This document shows, in pieces, positions 25,966-35,443 of a stretch of 64,000 bases of DNA (position 1 is its first letter; every line of letters begins with the position of its first letter). Position numbers and translations under genes: made by a program. The notes beneath the pieces are model-generated. The model saw only the letters and a program-made list of their open reading frames with translations. It did not search any database and was not told where the DNA came from. This DNA is from Enorma phocaeensis (lineage in GTDB: Bacteria; Actinomycetota; Coriobacteriia; Coriobacteriales; Coriobacteriaceae). The DNA is taken from contig NZ_LT891968.1 of the NCBI RefSeq assembly GCF_900186505.1, positions 1-64,000 of the forward strand, given 5' to 3'.

Positions 25966-28056
25966 TTACACGTAGAACAGGATGTCGTCGTAGGTGGGTA
26001 CGGGCCAGTAGTCCGCCGCCACGATCTCTTCCATGGCGTCCACCGCGCCGCGCAGCGTCTCCATAGCGGGAGCGACCTCATGCGCGTAGCAGTTCGCCTG
26101 CTCTTGGCCGTCCACGATCGCCTCGGCCTTCTGGTGCGCGGCGTCGAGCGCCTTGATGGCCTCGTTGATTGCCGTGATGCCGTCGCAAAGCTTGTTGAGC
26201 GTGTTCGACTCGCAGGTCATCGCCGCTTCGGCACCTGCGCCGCGGATGATCTCCAAGCCCTTGGCGACCTTCGTGGCATAGGCGGTGATCTGCGGGCGAT
26301 AGGTGCGCCTTGCCTCGCGGACCATCGTCGTTGCCTCGATATTCATGAGCTTGTTGTACTTCTCGAGTTTGACCTCGTAGCGGCTGAACGCCTCGGTCTC
26401 GGTGAGCACGCCCATGCCTTTCCACAGCGCAAGGCTTTCGGGCGTGACCATCTGCGGCAACGCATCTGCGGTGGTGCGCAGGTTTAGCAGGCCGCGCTTC
26501 TCCGCCTCGATGGGCCAGGCATCGGAGTAGCCGTCCCCAGAGAACAGAATGCGGCGGTGCTCGTTGAGCGTCTGCTTGCAGTACTCGAGCGCAGCGGATG
26601 CGAATTCATCGGACGGCACCCCCTCGAGCGCGTCGGCGAACTCCTTGAGCGACTCGGCAACCGCGGTGTTGAGCACGAGGTTCGCGTCGCTCGGATTCTG
26701 CTCGGAGCCCACGCCGCGGAACTCGAACTTGTTGCCCGTGAATGCGAAGGGAGAGGTGCGGTTGCGATCGGTGTTGTCTTGCTCCAGGTTAGGAAGGACG
26801 TCTGCACCCAGGTCGAGCACGCCGTGCGTGGCATGTACGCTCGCCTTGCCATCCATGATCTTCTGCACGACCTCGGTGAGCTGGTCGCCCAAGAAGATGG
26901 AGATGATCGCCGGCGGAGCCTCGTTGGCACCCAGACGGTGATCGTTGCCGCAGCTCGCAACCGACATGCGCAGGAGGCCCTGGTATTTGTCGACCGCCTC
27001 GATCACGGTGGTGAGGAACACCACGAACTGCAGGTTCTCCAGCGGCGTATCGCCGGGATCAAGCAGGTTCTCGCCGCCCGCGGAGAGCGACCAGTTGTTA
27101 TGCTTGCCGCTGCCGTTGATTCCCTCGAACGGCTTCTCGTGCAGCAGGCACGTGAGGTCGAAATCGGTGGCGACGAGTTTCATCTTCTCCATGACGAGCA
27201 TGTTGTTGTCGATGCCCTCGTTGAGCTCCGTGTAGACGGGAGCGAGCTCGTGCTGGCAGGGAGCGACCTCGTTGTGCTTGGTCTTGGCGGGAATGCCGAG
27301 CGCCCAAAGCTCGTCATCGAGCTTCTTCATGTACTTGGACACGCTCGGGCGGATGGCGCCGAAGTAGTGCTCCTCGAGCTCCTGGCCCTTGCAGGGCGGC
27401 GCGCCGAAGAGCGTGCGGCCGGTGATGACCAGGTCGCGACGCTTGCGGTAGGCATCCTTCTTGATGAGGAAGTACTCTTGCTCGAGCCCGACGCTCGGGA
27501 CGACGCGCTTGGGATGCTTGCCGAAGAGCGCGAGCACGCGCTTCGCCTGAGCATCGAGCGCGTTCATGGAGCGGAGCAGCGGGGTTTTCTTATCGAGCGC
27601 CTCGCCGTTGTACGAGCAGAACGCGGTAGGGATGCAGAGCACCTCGTCCTTGATGAACGCCGGGCTCGTAGCATCCCAAACGGTGTACCCGCGCGCCTCG
27701 AAGGTGGCACGTAGGCCGCCGTTGGGGAAGCTCGAGGCGTCGGGCTCGCCCTGGATGAGCGCCTTGCCGGTGAACTTGGTGATGGCGTTGCCGTCACCCA
27801 CAGGCTCGAGGAAGCTATCGTGCTTCTCGCTCGTGATGCCCGACAGCGGCTGGAACCAGTGCGCGTAATGGGTTGCGCCATGCTCGATGGCCCATTCCTT
27901 CATGGCATGCGCCACCGCGTTAGCGACGTCCAGGTCGAGCGGCTTGCCCTCATCGATGGTGGCAGCGAGCCGTTTGTAAACGTCTTTGGGGAGGTGCTGC
28001 TTCATGATGCTCTCGGAAAAGACCATCGTCCCAAAGCGTTCAGTCAGATCGGCCAT
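25966..28056 (-). CDS. glnN: Glutamine synthetase type III
   Basis: 696 residues, the size of the GSIII family (GSI is about 450). It makes glutamine from glutamate, ammonia and ATP. Family-typical segments: EHGATHYAHWFQPLSG near residue 58, FNGxxLxKxTPLLRSM-like text in the middle, VGLEQEYFLI, and NEVAPCQHELAPVYTE near the active site; ends FYV. AAGGGAG precedes the ATG. It lies divergent from gltB across a 411-base control region with dyads, an arrangement that would allow nitrogen-linked co-regulation. Confidence 0.96.
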   Translation of the reverse strand: MADLTERFGTMVFSESIMKQHLPKDVYKRLAATIDEGKPLDLDVANAVAHAMKEWAIEHGATHYAHWFQPLSGITSEKHDSFLEPVGDGNAITKFTGKALIQGEPDASSFPNGGLRATFEARGYTVWDATSPAFIKDEVLCIPTAFCSYNGEALDKKTPLLRSMNALDAQAKRVLALFGKHPKRVVPSVGLEQEYFLIKKDAYRKRRDLVITGRTLFGAPPCKGQELEEHYFGAIRPSVSKYMKKLDDELWALGIPAKTKHNEVAPCQHELAPVYTELNEGIDNNMLVMEKMKLVATDFDLTCLLHEKPFEGINGSGKHNNWSLSAGGENLLDPGDTPLENLQFVVFLTTVIEAVDKYQGLLRMSVASCGNDHRLGANEAPPAIISIFLGDQLTEVVQKIMDGKASVHATHGVLDLGADVLPNLEQDNTDRNRTSPFAFTGNKFEFRGVGSEQNPSDANLVLNTAVAESLKEFADALEGVPSDEFASAALEYCKQTLNEHRRILFSGDGYSDAWPIEAEKRGLLNLRTTADALPQMVTPESLALWKGMGVLTETEAFSRYEVKLEKYNKLMNIEATTMVREARRTYRPQITAYATKVAKGLEIIRGAGAEAAMTCESNTLNKLCDGITAINEAIKALDAAHQKAEAIVDGQEQANCYAHEVAPAMETLRGAVDAMEEIVAADYWPVPTYDDILFYV

Positions 28057-28467
28057 ACGGTTGCTCCCTTCATACTGCGAACCGGGTGCACCGGTCCGCC
28101 CGGTCTGCGAACACCTAGCAGGTTAGCCTTGCCTTGTTGCGGCGACATTTCGAGCATATTGCCGCCTCGAAACATATTCGAGGGTACCTCAGCTACCGCG
28201 CCCGTATCTCCAAAGACCTGCTCCACTATGCGAACTACATGCATACGGAAACGCATCAGAGCAGATAATCCAACCAATATAGCAATCTGCGGGCGCGGAC
28301 GCCCCCGCCGCGCGCAAACGCCGCATCCGGAGCGTTACCCAATTGAAACACGCTTGCAAATGCATGGAAAAATACCGCTCCTACCATAGCGACGTCTATC
28401 GGCATCCGGCACGCGACACCAGCTGGGCGCCATTCGAACACGTCCCGGCATCCTAGGGAGGCAAACG
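28057..28467. other. Divergent control region between glnN and gltB
   Basis: 411 bases without a gene. It contains three TTCGAG/CTCGAA half-sites near 28148-28182 (listed separately). The region 28250-28300 is AT-rich and may include the gltB promoter. No clear -35/-10 pair is assigned. Confidence 0.5.
28148..28182. promoter_or_regulatory. Clustered dyads in the glnN-gltB control region
   Basis: TTTCGAG (28148-28154), CTCGAAA (28166-28172) and TTCGAG (28177-28182) form two overlapping dyads, with 11-base and 5-base spacers. The cores TCGAGCATATT and TCGAAACATATT also repeat directly. This suggests cooperative binding of a nitrogen regulator; which protein is unknown. Confidence 0.45.
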
Positions 28468-29124
28468 ATGCAACACGACCAGCGGCGACCGGGCGCACAC
28501 ACGGCCGGCACGCTCTACCGCTCCGAGTTCGAGCATGATGCCTGCGGTATCGGCGCGCTTGCAAATATCAACGGCGCCCGCAGCCACCAGATTCTCGACG
28601 ATGCGCTCTCGGTGCTTGTGAACCTAGAGCACCGCGGAGGCACGGGCCTCGAGCGCAACACCGGCGACGGAGCCGGCATCCTCTTCCAGATCCCCCACCA
28701 TTTCTTCCGCAAAGAGGCTCAGCGGTGCGGGCGCATCCTCCCCGACGAGGGAGATTACGCGGTCGCAATGCTCTTCTTCCCGCAGGATGCCACCGGCGTG
28801 CACGACGGCCGTCGCATCTTCGAGGACGGCTGTGCCGAGCTGGGCATCCCCGTGCTCTTCTGGCGCGAGGTCCCCGTCGACCCGCACGACCTGGGCTCGA
28901 CCGCGCGCTCCTGCATGCCGACGATCTTGCAGTGCTTCCTTCGCCGCCCAGACGGCGTCGAGCGCGGTGACGATTTCGAGCGAAGGCTGTACCTCTGCCG
29001 CAGGACCATCGAGAAGCGCGCCCAAGCCGAGCACGCGCTCGCGGACAAGATATTCTATGTATGCAGCATGAGCGCGCGCATCCCAACCGTCTCATCATCC
29101 ATAATGGCGAAATCAACACCCTGA
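28468..29124 (+). CDS. GltB amidotransferase fragment (5' part of broken gltB)
   Basis: 218 residues. About 195 match the GltB N-terminus with conserved NLEHRGGTGLERNTGDGAGIL. The last 14 residues (IPTVSSSIMAKSTP) are frameshifted. Cys26 in HDACGIG would be the nucleophile exposed after propeptide cleavage. The piece lacks most of the class II amidotransferase domain and is unlikely to be active alone. Confidence 0.7.
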   Translation: MQHDQRRPGAHTAGTLYRSEFEHDACGIGALANINGARSHQILDDALSVLVNLEHRGGTGLERNTGDGAGILFQIPHHFFRKEAQRCGRILPDEGDYAVAMLFFPQDATGVHDGRRIFEDGCAELGIPVLFWREVPVDPHDLGSTARSCMPTILQCFLRRPDGVERGDDFERRLYLCRRTIEKRAQAEHALADKIFYVCSMSARIPTVSSSIMAKSTP

Positions 29125-29174
29125 AGGGAAACGTCAATTGAATCCGCGCGCGCGAGCCGAACCTCTATTCCCCC

Positions 29175-32100
29175 GTGCTCCAAGGCGACCTCGAGCGCGC
29201 GCTGCCCGTCATCGACCGCATGGGCTCCGACTCGGCGATCCTGGACAACGTCCTCGAGTTCCTCGTGATGAACGGCCGCCCGCTCACGCGCGCCGTGTCC
29301 ATGCTCATCCCCGAGCCCTGGGACAGAAACGACAACCTCGCACCCGACCGGCGCGCCTATGACGCCTACCAATCCATGCTCATGGAGCCCTGGGACGGAC
29401 CGGCTGCCATCGCATTCACCGATGGGCGCACCCTCGGGGCGGCGCTTGACCGCAACGGCCTGCGCCCCGCGCGCTACTACGTGACGCGCGACGATCGCTT
29501 CTTGCTTTCAAGCGAGGTAGGAACCATCGACATCGAACCGGAGAACGTGCTTGCCTGCGGATGCCTGGGACCGGGCGAGATGATCGAGGTCGATCTCGCT
29601 GCCGGGCGCATCCGCTCGAATGGGGAGCTGCGCCGCAGCTTCGCGAAGCTCAAGCCCTTCCGAGAGTGGATTGAGCAGGAAACCATCGAGCTGGCAGACC
29701 TTGTCGAGGAGGGCATCGCGCGCGTCGGCTCGAGTAGGCGGGAAGACTCGCTCGAGCCCGCGGAGAGCGTTGGTCGCGAGGCATTCGCCCGCACCGCCGG
29801 AAAGCTCGGTTACCACTGGGATGACATCCAAGAGGTCATCGAACCCATGGCTTCCACAGGCGCCACCCCGCTCGCCTCGATGGGCATCGATGCGCCGCTC
29901 GCCTGCCTCTCGCGTCGCACGCGCTCGTTCTTCGATTACTTCTTCCAGCTCTTTGCCCAGGTCACGAACCCTCCTATCGACGCCCTTCGCGAACGCATGG
30001 TCACCTCTACGGTCCTTTACCTGGGCAACCACGGGAACCTGCTCGAAGACTCGCGCAGCGCATGCCGCCTCATCCGGCTCGAGGCGCCCGTTCTCACCAC
30101 CGCAGAGCTCTCGGCGATCGAGCGCATCGACCGCACCGGATTCACGACCGCACGGTTCAGGGCGGTCTACCGGCGCGACGCTGCCCCGGGCGCGCTCCGG
30201 CGCGCGCTCGAGGAGCTTGGCCGCTCCGTTGAAGAGGCGGTGCGCGCGGGGACGAACATCATCGTGCTCTCCGACCGCGCGGAGAAAGACGAGGTGCCGA
30301 TCCCGTCGCTTCTCGCCACGGGTGCGGTGCATCACCACCTCATCGCATGCGGGCTCAGGACCTTCGCCGACCTCGTCGTCGAGAGCGGAGACGCCATCTC
30401 GGCGCACGATATAGCGGCGCTCGTGGGATACTCGGCAAGCGGCGTGGTCCCCTACATGGCGCACGCCGTCATCGAGAACCTCGCGCGCGATGGGGCGTTG
30501 CGCGACGCAAAGGGGCAACCGATACCGGATAGCCAGGGAATCGCGAACTACAACCGCGCGCTTGTTGCCGGTATGGTCTCCATCATGTCCAAGATGGGCA
30601 TCTCCACCGCGCAGGGGTACCACTCCGCGCAGATCTTCGAAGCCGTCGGCCTGTCCAGCGACGTCGTCGACCGCTACTTCACCGGAACGGTTTCACGCGT
30701 GGGCGGGCTTTCGGTGGAGGATATCGAACATGAGCTGAACGCCCGATACGACGAAGCGGAACTCCGAGCGCATGGAGCCAGTCCCGACGAGCTCCCCACG
30801 CTCGGCCTCACGAAGTGGCGCCCCGCCGGCGGCGAGGACCATCTCATCGACCCAGAGGCCATCTATCTGCTGCAGCAAGCGGTGCGCAACGACGATTACG
30901 CGACCTTCCTCTCGTTCAGCGAGCATCTGCACCAGCCGGGGCGCGCCGTGCGCCTGCGCGACCTCATCGGCTTCGACGCATCTGGGCGCGCCCCCATCCC
31001 CATCGAGGACGTTGAACCCGCGCAGAGCATCGTGACGCACTTCAACACCGGAGCGATGAGCTTCGGATCCATCAGCGCCGAGGCACATGAGTGCATGGCC
31101 ATCGCCATGAACCGGCTTCATGGTCGCTCCAACTCGGGCGAAGGTGGCGAGGACCCATGCAGGGCCACGCCGCGCGCGAACGGGGACTCGGCTAATTCCG
31201 CCATCAAGCAGGTCGCGAGCGGGCGTTTTGGCGTGACGAGCCGCTACCTCGCCTCCGCCTCGGAAATCCAGATCAAGATGGCCCAAGGTGCCAAACCCGG
31301 CGAAGGCGGGCATCTGCCCGGCAAAAAGGTGTACCCGTGGGTGGCAGAGGTGCGCCACTCGACACCGGGCATCGGCCTCATCTCGCCCCCTCCCCACCAC
31401 GACATCTACTCCATCGAGGACCTCGCCGAGCTCATCTACGATCTCAAATGCGCGAACCCGGGCGCCCGCGTGAGCGTGAAGCTCGTTTCGGAGACGGGCG
31501 TGGGAACCATCGCCACGGGCGTTGCCAAGGGCGGCGCCGACAAGATCCTCATCTCCGGGCACAACGGCGGATCGGGCGCCGCGCCGCGCGATTCCATCTG
31601 GCACGCGGGACTCCCGCTCGAGCTTGGCCTTGCGGAGACGCAGCAGACGTTGCTCCAAAACGGCCTGCGCTCGCGCGTGGTGCTCGAGGCGGACGGCAAG
31701 CTCATGGACGGCACCGACGCCGCCGTGGCATGCCTTCTGGGCGCCGAGGAATTCGGCTTCGCAACCATGCCCCTCATCGCGATGGGCTGCCTCATGCAGC
31801 GTGACTGCCACCAGGATACCTGTCCTGCGGGCATCGCAACCCAGAACTGCCGGCTCAGGTCCCGCTTCGCCGGGAAGCCCGAGCACGTCGAGCGCTATAT
31901 GCTGTTCGTGGCCGAGCAGCTGCGCGGCATCATGGCGCAACTCGGCTTCCACACGATCGAAGAGATGGCCGGCCATCCCGAATGCCTGCGCCAGATGCCC
32001 GTCGAAGGCAACTGGAAAGCGAACCGACTCGACCTTACCGCCCTGCTCGATACCGGCGCATGCGAGTTCGGCGCGCACATACCAGGCGCCGACGGTCGGC

Positions 32101-32993
32101 ATTTCCTACCCGAAATGGCTCCTGACCTCGGCCTCGACAACGTCCTCGACGCTACGCTGCTCATCCCCTACACCGCCGAGGCGCGCCGCGCCCTGACGCC
32201 GGTCCAGCTGCATGTCGACATCGACAACGTCGACCGTTGCGTGGGTACGATGCTCGGCCACGCTGTGACCGAAACGCACCCGGACGGTCTGCCGGAGGGA
32301 TCGATCCGCATCGATTGCACGGGATCGGCGGGGCAGAGCTTCGGCGCGTTCCTCCCCGCAGGCATCTCGCTGTCTGTGGCGGGCGACGCGAACGACTACT
32401 TCGGCAAGGGCCTCTCGGGCGGTACGCTCTCGGTGAGGCCGATGCCCGAGGCGACCTTTAAGTTCGACGAGAACATCATCGTGGGCAACGTGGCGTTCTT
32501 TGGGGCAACAAGCGGGCGCGGCTATGTGAACGGGCTGGCGGGCCAGCGCTTCTGCGTACGCAACTCGGGTGCGACCGTCGTGGTCGAGGGCGTGGGAAGC
32601 TGCGGTTGCGAGTACATGACGGGCGGAACGGTGCTCGTCCTCGGCGCGGTGGGCGCGAACTTCGCGGCAGGCATGACCGGAGGCGTCGCCTATGTCTACG
32701 ACGAGCTGGGCACGCTCGAGCGGTGCGTCAACCACGACACCGTCGAACTCAAGCAGCCCGACGCAAAGGAGCTGCAGGAGATCCGCACGCTCATCGAAGA
32801 GCACGTGCGAGCGACGCAAAGCCCCCGCGGGATCCGCATGCTCTATCAATTCGACTCGCTCGCGCACTCCTTCGTGAAGGTCGTTCCAGAAGCCTACGAG
32901 CGCGTGGCAGCTGCCATCGCCCGGGGAATCTCCGCTGGCATGACCCGCGACGAGGCAGCGCAGGCAGCTTACAAGATCGCCCAGGAGGTATAG
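29175..32993 (+). CDS. GltB synthase part (3' part of broken gltB)
   Basis: 1272 residues if started at the GTG 29175, which has no ribosome binding site. Contains the end of the amidotransferase domain, the central domain, the FMN/2-oxoglutarate domain with GHNGGSGAAPRDS, and the 3Fe-4S ligands in CLMQRDCHQDTC (C-x5-C-x4-C). The C-terminal GXGXG beta-helix domain (GGTLSVRPMPEA onward) is present. Translation may not occur; the conserved sequence suggests recent breakage. Confidence 0.7.
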   Translation: MLQGDLERALPVIDRMGSDSAILDNVLEFLVMNGRPLTRAVSMLIPEPWDRNDNLAPDRRAYDAYQSMLMEPWDGPAAIAFTDGRTLGAALDRNGLRPARYYVTRDDRFLLSSEVGTIDIEPENVLACGCLGPGEMIEVDLAAGRIRSNGELRRSFAKLKPFREWIEQETIELADLVEEGIARVGSSRREDSLEPAESVGREAFARTAGKLGYHWDDIQEVIEPMASTGATPLASMGIDAPLACLSRRTRSFFDYFFQLFAQVTNPPIDALRERMVTSTVLYLGNHGNLLEDSRSACRLIRLEAPVLTTAELSAIERIDRTGFTTARFRAVYRRDAAPGALRRALEELGRSVEEAVRAGTNIIVLSDRAEKDEVPIPSLLATGAVHHHLIACGLRTFADLVVESGDAISAHDIAALVGYSASGVVPYMAHAVIENLARDGALRDAKGQPIPDSQGIANYNRALVAGMVSIMSKMGISTAQGYHSAQIFEAVGLSSDVVDRYFTGTVSRVGGLSVEDIEHELNARYDEAELRAHGASPDELPTLGLTKWRPAGGEDHLIDPEAIYLLQQAVRNDDYATFLSFSEHLHQPGRAVRLRDLIGFDASGRAPIPIEDVEPAQSIVTHFNTGAMSFGSISAEAHECMAIAMNRLHGRSNSGEGGEDPCRATPRANGDSANSAIKQVASGRFGVTSRYLASASEIQIKMAQGAKPGEGGHLPGKKVYPWVAEVRHSTPGIGLISPPPHHDIYSIEDLAELIYDLKCANPGARVSVKLVSETGVGTIATGVAKGGADKILISGHNGGSGAAPRDSIWHAGLPLELGLAETQQTLLQNGLRSRVVLEADGKLMDGTDAAVACLLGAEEFGFATMPLIAMGCLMQRDCHQDTCPAGIATQNCRLRSRFAGKPEHVERYMLFVAEQLRGIMAQLGFHTIEEMAGHPECLRQMPVEGNWKANRLDLTALLDTGACEFGAHIPGADGRHFLPEMAPDLGLDNVLDATLLIPYTAEARRALTPVQLHVDIDNVDRCVGTMLGHAVTETHPDGLPEGSIRIDCTGSAGQSFGAFLPAGISLSVAGDANDYFGKGLSGGTLSVRPMPEATFKFDENIIVGNVAFFGATSGRGYVNGLAGQRFCVRNSGATVVVEGVGSCGCEYMTGGTVLVLGAVGANFAAGMTGGVAYVYDELGTLERCVNHDTVELKQPDAKELQEIRTLIEEHVRATQSPRGIRMLYQFDSLAHSFVKVVPEAYERVAAAIARGISAGMTRDEAAQAAYKIAQEV

Positions 32994-32994
32994 C

Positions 32995-34536
32995 ATGGGA
33001 CAGGTTGGGGCATTTCTCGAACACGGCCGCGTCGTTCACAGGCTCCGCCCCGTCGAGGAGCGGACGCGCGATTTCAACCAGCTCTACATCGAGGTCACCG
33101 AGGAGGAGCACCGCGTCCAAGCGAGCCGCTGCATGATGTGCGGCGTCGCCTTCTGCCAAGCGGGCATCTCGTTCGGGGGCGCACGGCCGAGCGGCTGCCC
33201 GCTCCACAACCTCATCCCCGAGTGGAACGACTTGGTCTGGAAGGGACGATGGGGCGAAGCGGCCGCGCGCCTCGCGCTCACGAATCCCTTCCCGGAGTTC
33301 ACGGGGCGCGTCTGCCCCGCGCTCTGCGAGGCGGCATGCAACCTGGGAACCGTCGAGGGCGAGCCCACGGCGATTCATGATACCGAGCTAGCTATCTCGG
33401 ATTTCGAATGGACTCATGGCGGTCCCGCCCGCTTTGCAGCGGCGAGCGCCTCAGCCGGGCGCGTTGCCGTGGTGGGCTCAGGGCCGGCAGGACTCGCCTG
33501 CGCCTGGGAGCTCGCGCGGCGCGGCTTCAACGTGGATGTATGGGAGCGCGATGATCGGGCGGGTGGCCTGCTCATGTATGGCATACCGCAGATGAAGCTC
33601 GAGAAGCGCATCGTCGAGCGGCGCATCCGGCTCATGGAGGAACTGGGCATCACGTTCCACCTCGGCGCAGACGCCTGCGACCCGGACATCGCCGAGTGCA
33701 TCGCCCGCGGCTCAGACGCCGTCGTCATCGCGACGGGCGCACGCGAAGCCCGGACCCTCAACGTGCCAGGCATCGATGCTTCCGGCGTCTACCAGGCACT
33801 CGAATACCTTTCCGCGACGACGCGCGCGCATCTTGACGGAACCCCCGAGCCGATTTCGGCAAAAGGCAAGGATGTCGTGGTCATCGGCGGCGGCGACACT
33901 GGAAATGACTGCCTCGGCACCGCCGTGCGCCAAGGCGCGCGCAGCGTGCGCCAGCTCGAGGTGCTCCCCGAACCGCCCGGGGCGCGCGCCGCAGACAACC
34001 CCTGGCCCGAATGGCCCGGGATCAAGCGGACCGACTACGGACAAGAAGAAGCGATCGAGCTCATGGAAGGCGAGATGAGGCGCTGGTCGTGCGACACCGT
34101 GCGCATCGAGGTGGATGCCGAGGGCGCGGCACGAGGCGTCACCGTGGCAGACCTCCGTTGGGAAGGCGGTGCGCCCGAGCGCGTGGCGGGAAGCGAGGAA
34201 ACCCTCCACGCACAGCTTGTTCTCATCGCCTGCGGATTCACCGGACCCGAGCGCGGCGTCTTCAAGACGCTTGGCTGCACGTTCAGTCATCCCGAGGCAA
34301 GAAGCCCGCGGCCGCTCGTCATCGGCACATCGCATCGCTGCGCGAGAGAGGATTCCGGCGACAGCCGGGATACCCATGCGGGCGAAAGCCGAGCATCCAC
34401 AGCGAAGCCCGTATTTACCTGCGGCGATGCCCGTTCCGGCGCCTCGCTTGTGGTTTCCGCCATCGCCGATGCGCTCGCCTGCGCGGACGAGGTCGCCCGC
34501 GCGCTCTCCCACCGGGCTTCTGCTACCATCGAATGA
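32995..34536 (+). CDS. gltD: Glutamate synthase small subunit
   Basis: 513 residues. N-terminal 4Fe-4S domain (CMMCGVAFCQAG, GCPLHNLIPEWN, CPALCEAACNLG) and FAD/NADPH domains (VVGSGPAGLACAWELARRG near 158; VVIGGGDTGNDCLG near 300). It would pass electrons from NADPH to GltB. AGGAGG lies six bases before the ATG, which follows the gltB stop by one base. It remains intact although gltB is broken. A non-conserved insert (TSHRCAREDSGDSRDTHAGESRAS) lies near the C-terminus. Confidence 0.93.
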   Translation: MGQVGAFLEHGRVVHRLRPVEERTRDFNQLYIEVTEEEHRVQASRCMMCGVAFCQAGISFGGARPSGCPLHNLIPEWNDLVWKGRWGEAAARLALTNPFPEFTGRVCPALCEAACNLGTVEGEPTAIHDTELAISDFEWTHGGPARFAAASASAGRVAVVGSGPAGLACAWELARRGFNVDVWERDDRAGGLLMYGIPQMKLEKRIVERRIRLMEELGITFHLGADACDPDIAECIARGSDAVVIATGAREARTLNVPGIDASGVYQALEYLSATTRAHLDGTPEPISAKGKDVVVIGGGDTGNDCLGTAVRQGARSVRQLEVLPEPPGARAADNPWPEWPGIKRTDYGQEEAIELMEGEMRRWSCDTVRIEVDAEGAARGVTVADLRWEGGAPERVAGSEETLHAQLVLIACGFTGPERGVFKTLGCTFSHPEARSPRPLVIGTSHRCAREDSGDSRDTHAGESRASTAKPVFTCGDARSGASLVVSAIADALACADEVARALSHRASATIE

Positions 34537-34566
34537 CAATCGCGACCATCATCGAGAGGAGCACCC

Positions 34567-35442
34567 ATGCGCATCGACTCCATCTTCGAATCTGCGCGAG
34601 AGACCGGCAAACCCCCCGTCTCTTTCGAGATGTTTCCACCCAAAGGCGAGCTCACCCTCGACCGCGCGCGCGAAGCGGCGGGGGAGCTCTGCACGCTTGG
34701 ACCCGACTTCATCAGCGTGACGTGCTCGGCAGGCGGTGGCGGCAACTTCGGCCAGACGGCTGCCATCGCGTCGATGATCCAAGAGGATTTTGAGGTGAGC
34801 TCCGTAGCTCACCTCACCTGCATGTCGCTCACGCAAGAGCAGCTCAGCGCGCGCATCGCCGACTATCGTGCCGCCGGCGTGGAAAACGTGCTCGCGCTGC
34901 GCGGCGACAAGCCCGTACCCGGTAGCCCCGCGTATGGCGCGCCAAGCGACTACGCCTATGCCGCGGAAATCATCCCACTGCTGCGTGAGGAGGGCTTCTG
35001 CGTGGGTGCCGCCGCGTATCCCGAAGGGCATATCGAGTGCGATGACCTCGCCCTGAGCGTCGAGCACCTCAAGCTCAAGCAGGATGCCGGAGCAAGCTTC
35101 TTCGTAACGCAGCTCTTCTTTGATAACGAGCACTTCTACCGCTTCGCAGACCTTGCAGATAAGGCGGGCATCACCGTGCCCATCACCTGCGGCATCATGC
35201 CATTCATGAGCCGCAAGCAGATTTCGCGCATGGTCTTCATGTGCGGTGCCTCGCTGCCCTCTCCGGTCATCAAGCTGCTCGCAAAGTACGAATCCGACCC
35301 GCAGAGCTTGAGGCAGGCAGGTATCGACTATGCATGCCGGCAGCTCATAGATCTTGCCAACCATGGTGTGGATGGGTGCCACGTCTACACGATGAATCGC
35401 GTGGACGTCGCGCGCGCTGCCATGGAAGCGCTCGGGCGATAG
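34567..35442 (+). CDS. metF: 5,10-methylenetetrahydrofolate reductase
   Basis: 291 residues. FAD enzyme reducing methylene-THF to 5-methyl-THF for MetH. PPVSFEMFPPKGE with Glu21, ISVTCSAGGGG, RGDKP and ASFFVTQLFFDNEHFY are the MetF signatures. GAGAGGAGC precedes the ATG. It is followed one base later by the MetH reactivation gene and then metH, so C1 transfer and homocysteine methylation are encoded together. Confidence 0.95.
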   Translation: MRIDSIFESARETGKPPVSFEMFPPKGELTLDRAREAAGELCTLGPDFISVTCSAGGGGNFGQTAAIASMIQEDFEVSSVAHLTCMSLTQEQLSARIADYRAAGVENVLALRGDKPVPGSPAYGAPSDYAYAAEIIPLLREEGFCVGAAAYPEGHIECDDLALSVEHLKLKQDAGASFFVTQLFFDNEHFYRFADLADKAGITVPITCGIMPFMSRKQISRMVFMCGASLPSPVIKLLAKYESDPQSLRQAGIDYACRQLIDLANHGVDGCHVYTMNRVDVARAAMEALGR

Positions 35443-35443
35443 C

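Larger units (their letters stand above)
28468..32993 (+). pseudogene. gltB: Decayed gene for glutamate synthase large subunit
   Basis: The two halves of an actinobacterial GltB are in different frames. The first part (28468-29124) covers the N-terminal glutamine amidotransferase start, with FEHDACGIGALANI around the catalytic Cys, up to FYVCSMSAR. The reading frame then jumps to ERAHPNRLIIHNGEINTLKGNVN in the other frame. About 44 residues expected between them are missing. The junction holds GAGCGCGCGC (29070-29079), which would occur in both flanks of an intact gene, so the deletion probably arose between short direct repeats; its length must be 1 modulo 3. In addition the expected Trp of NVNW is TGA (29139-29141). 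The rest of the gene, through the FMN and 3Fe-4S domains, is intact. Confidence 0.85.
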
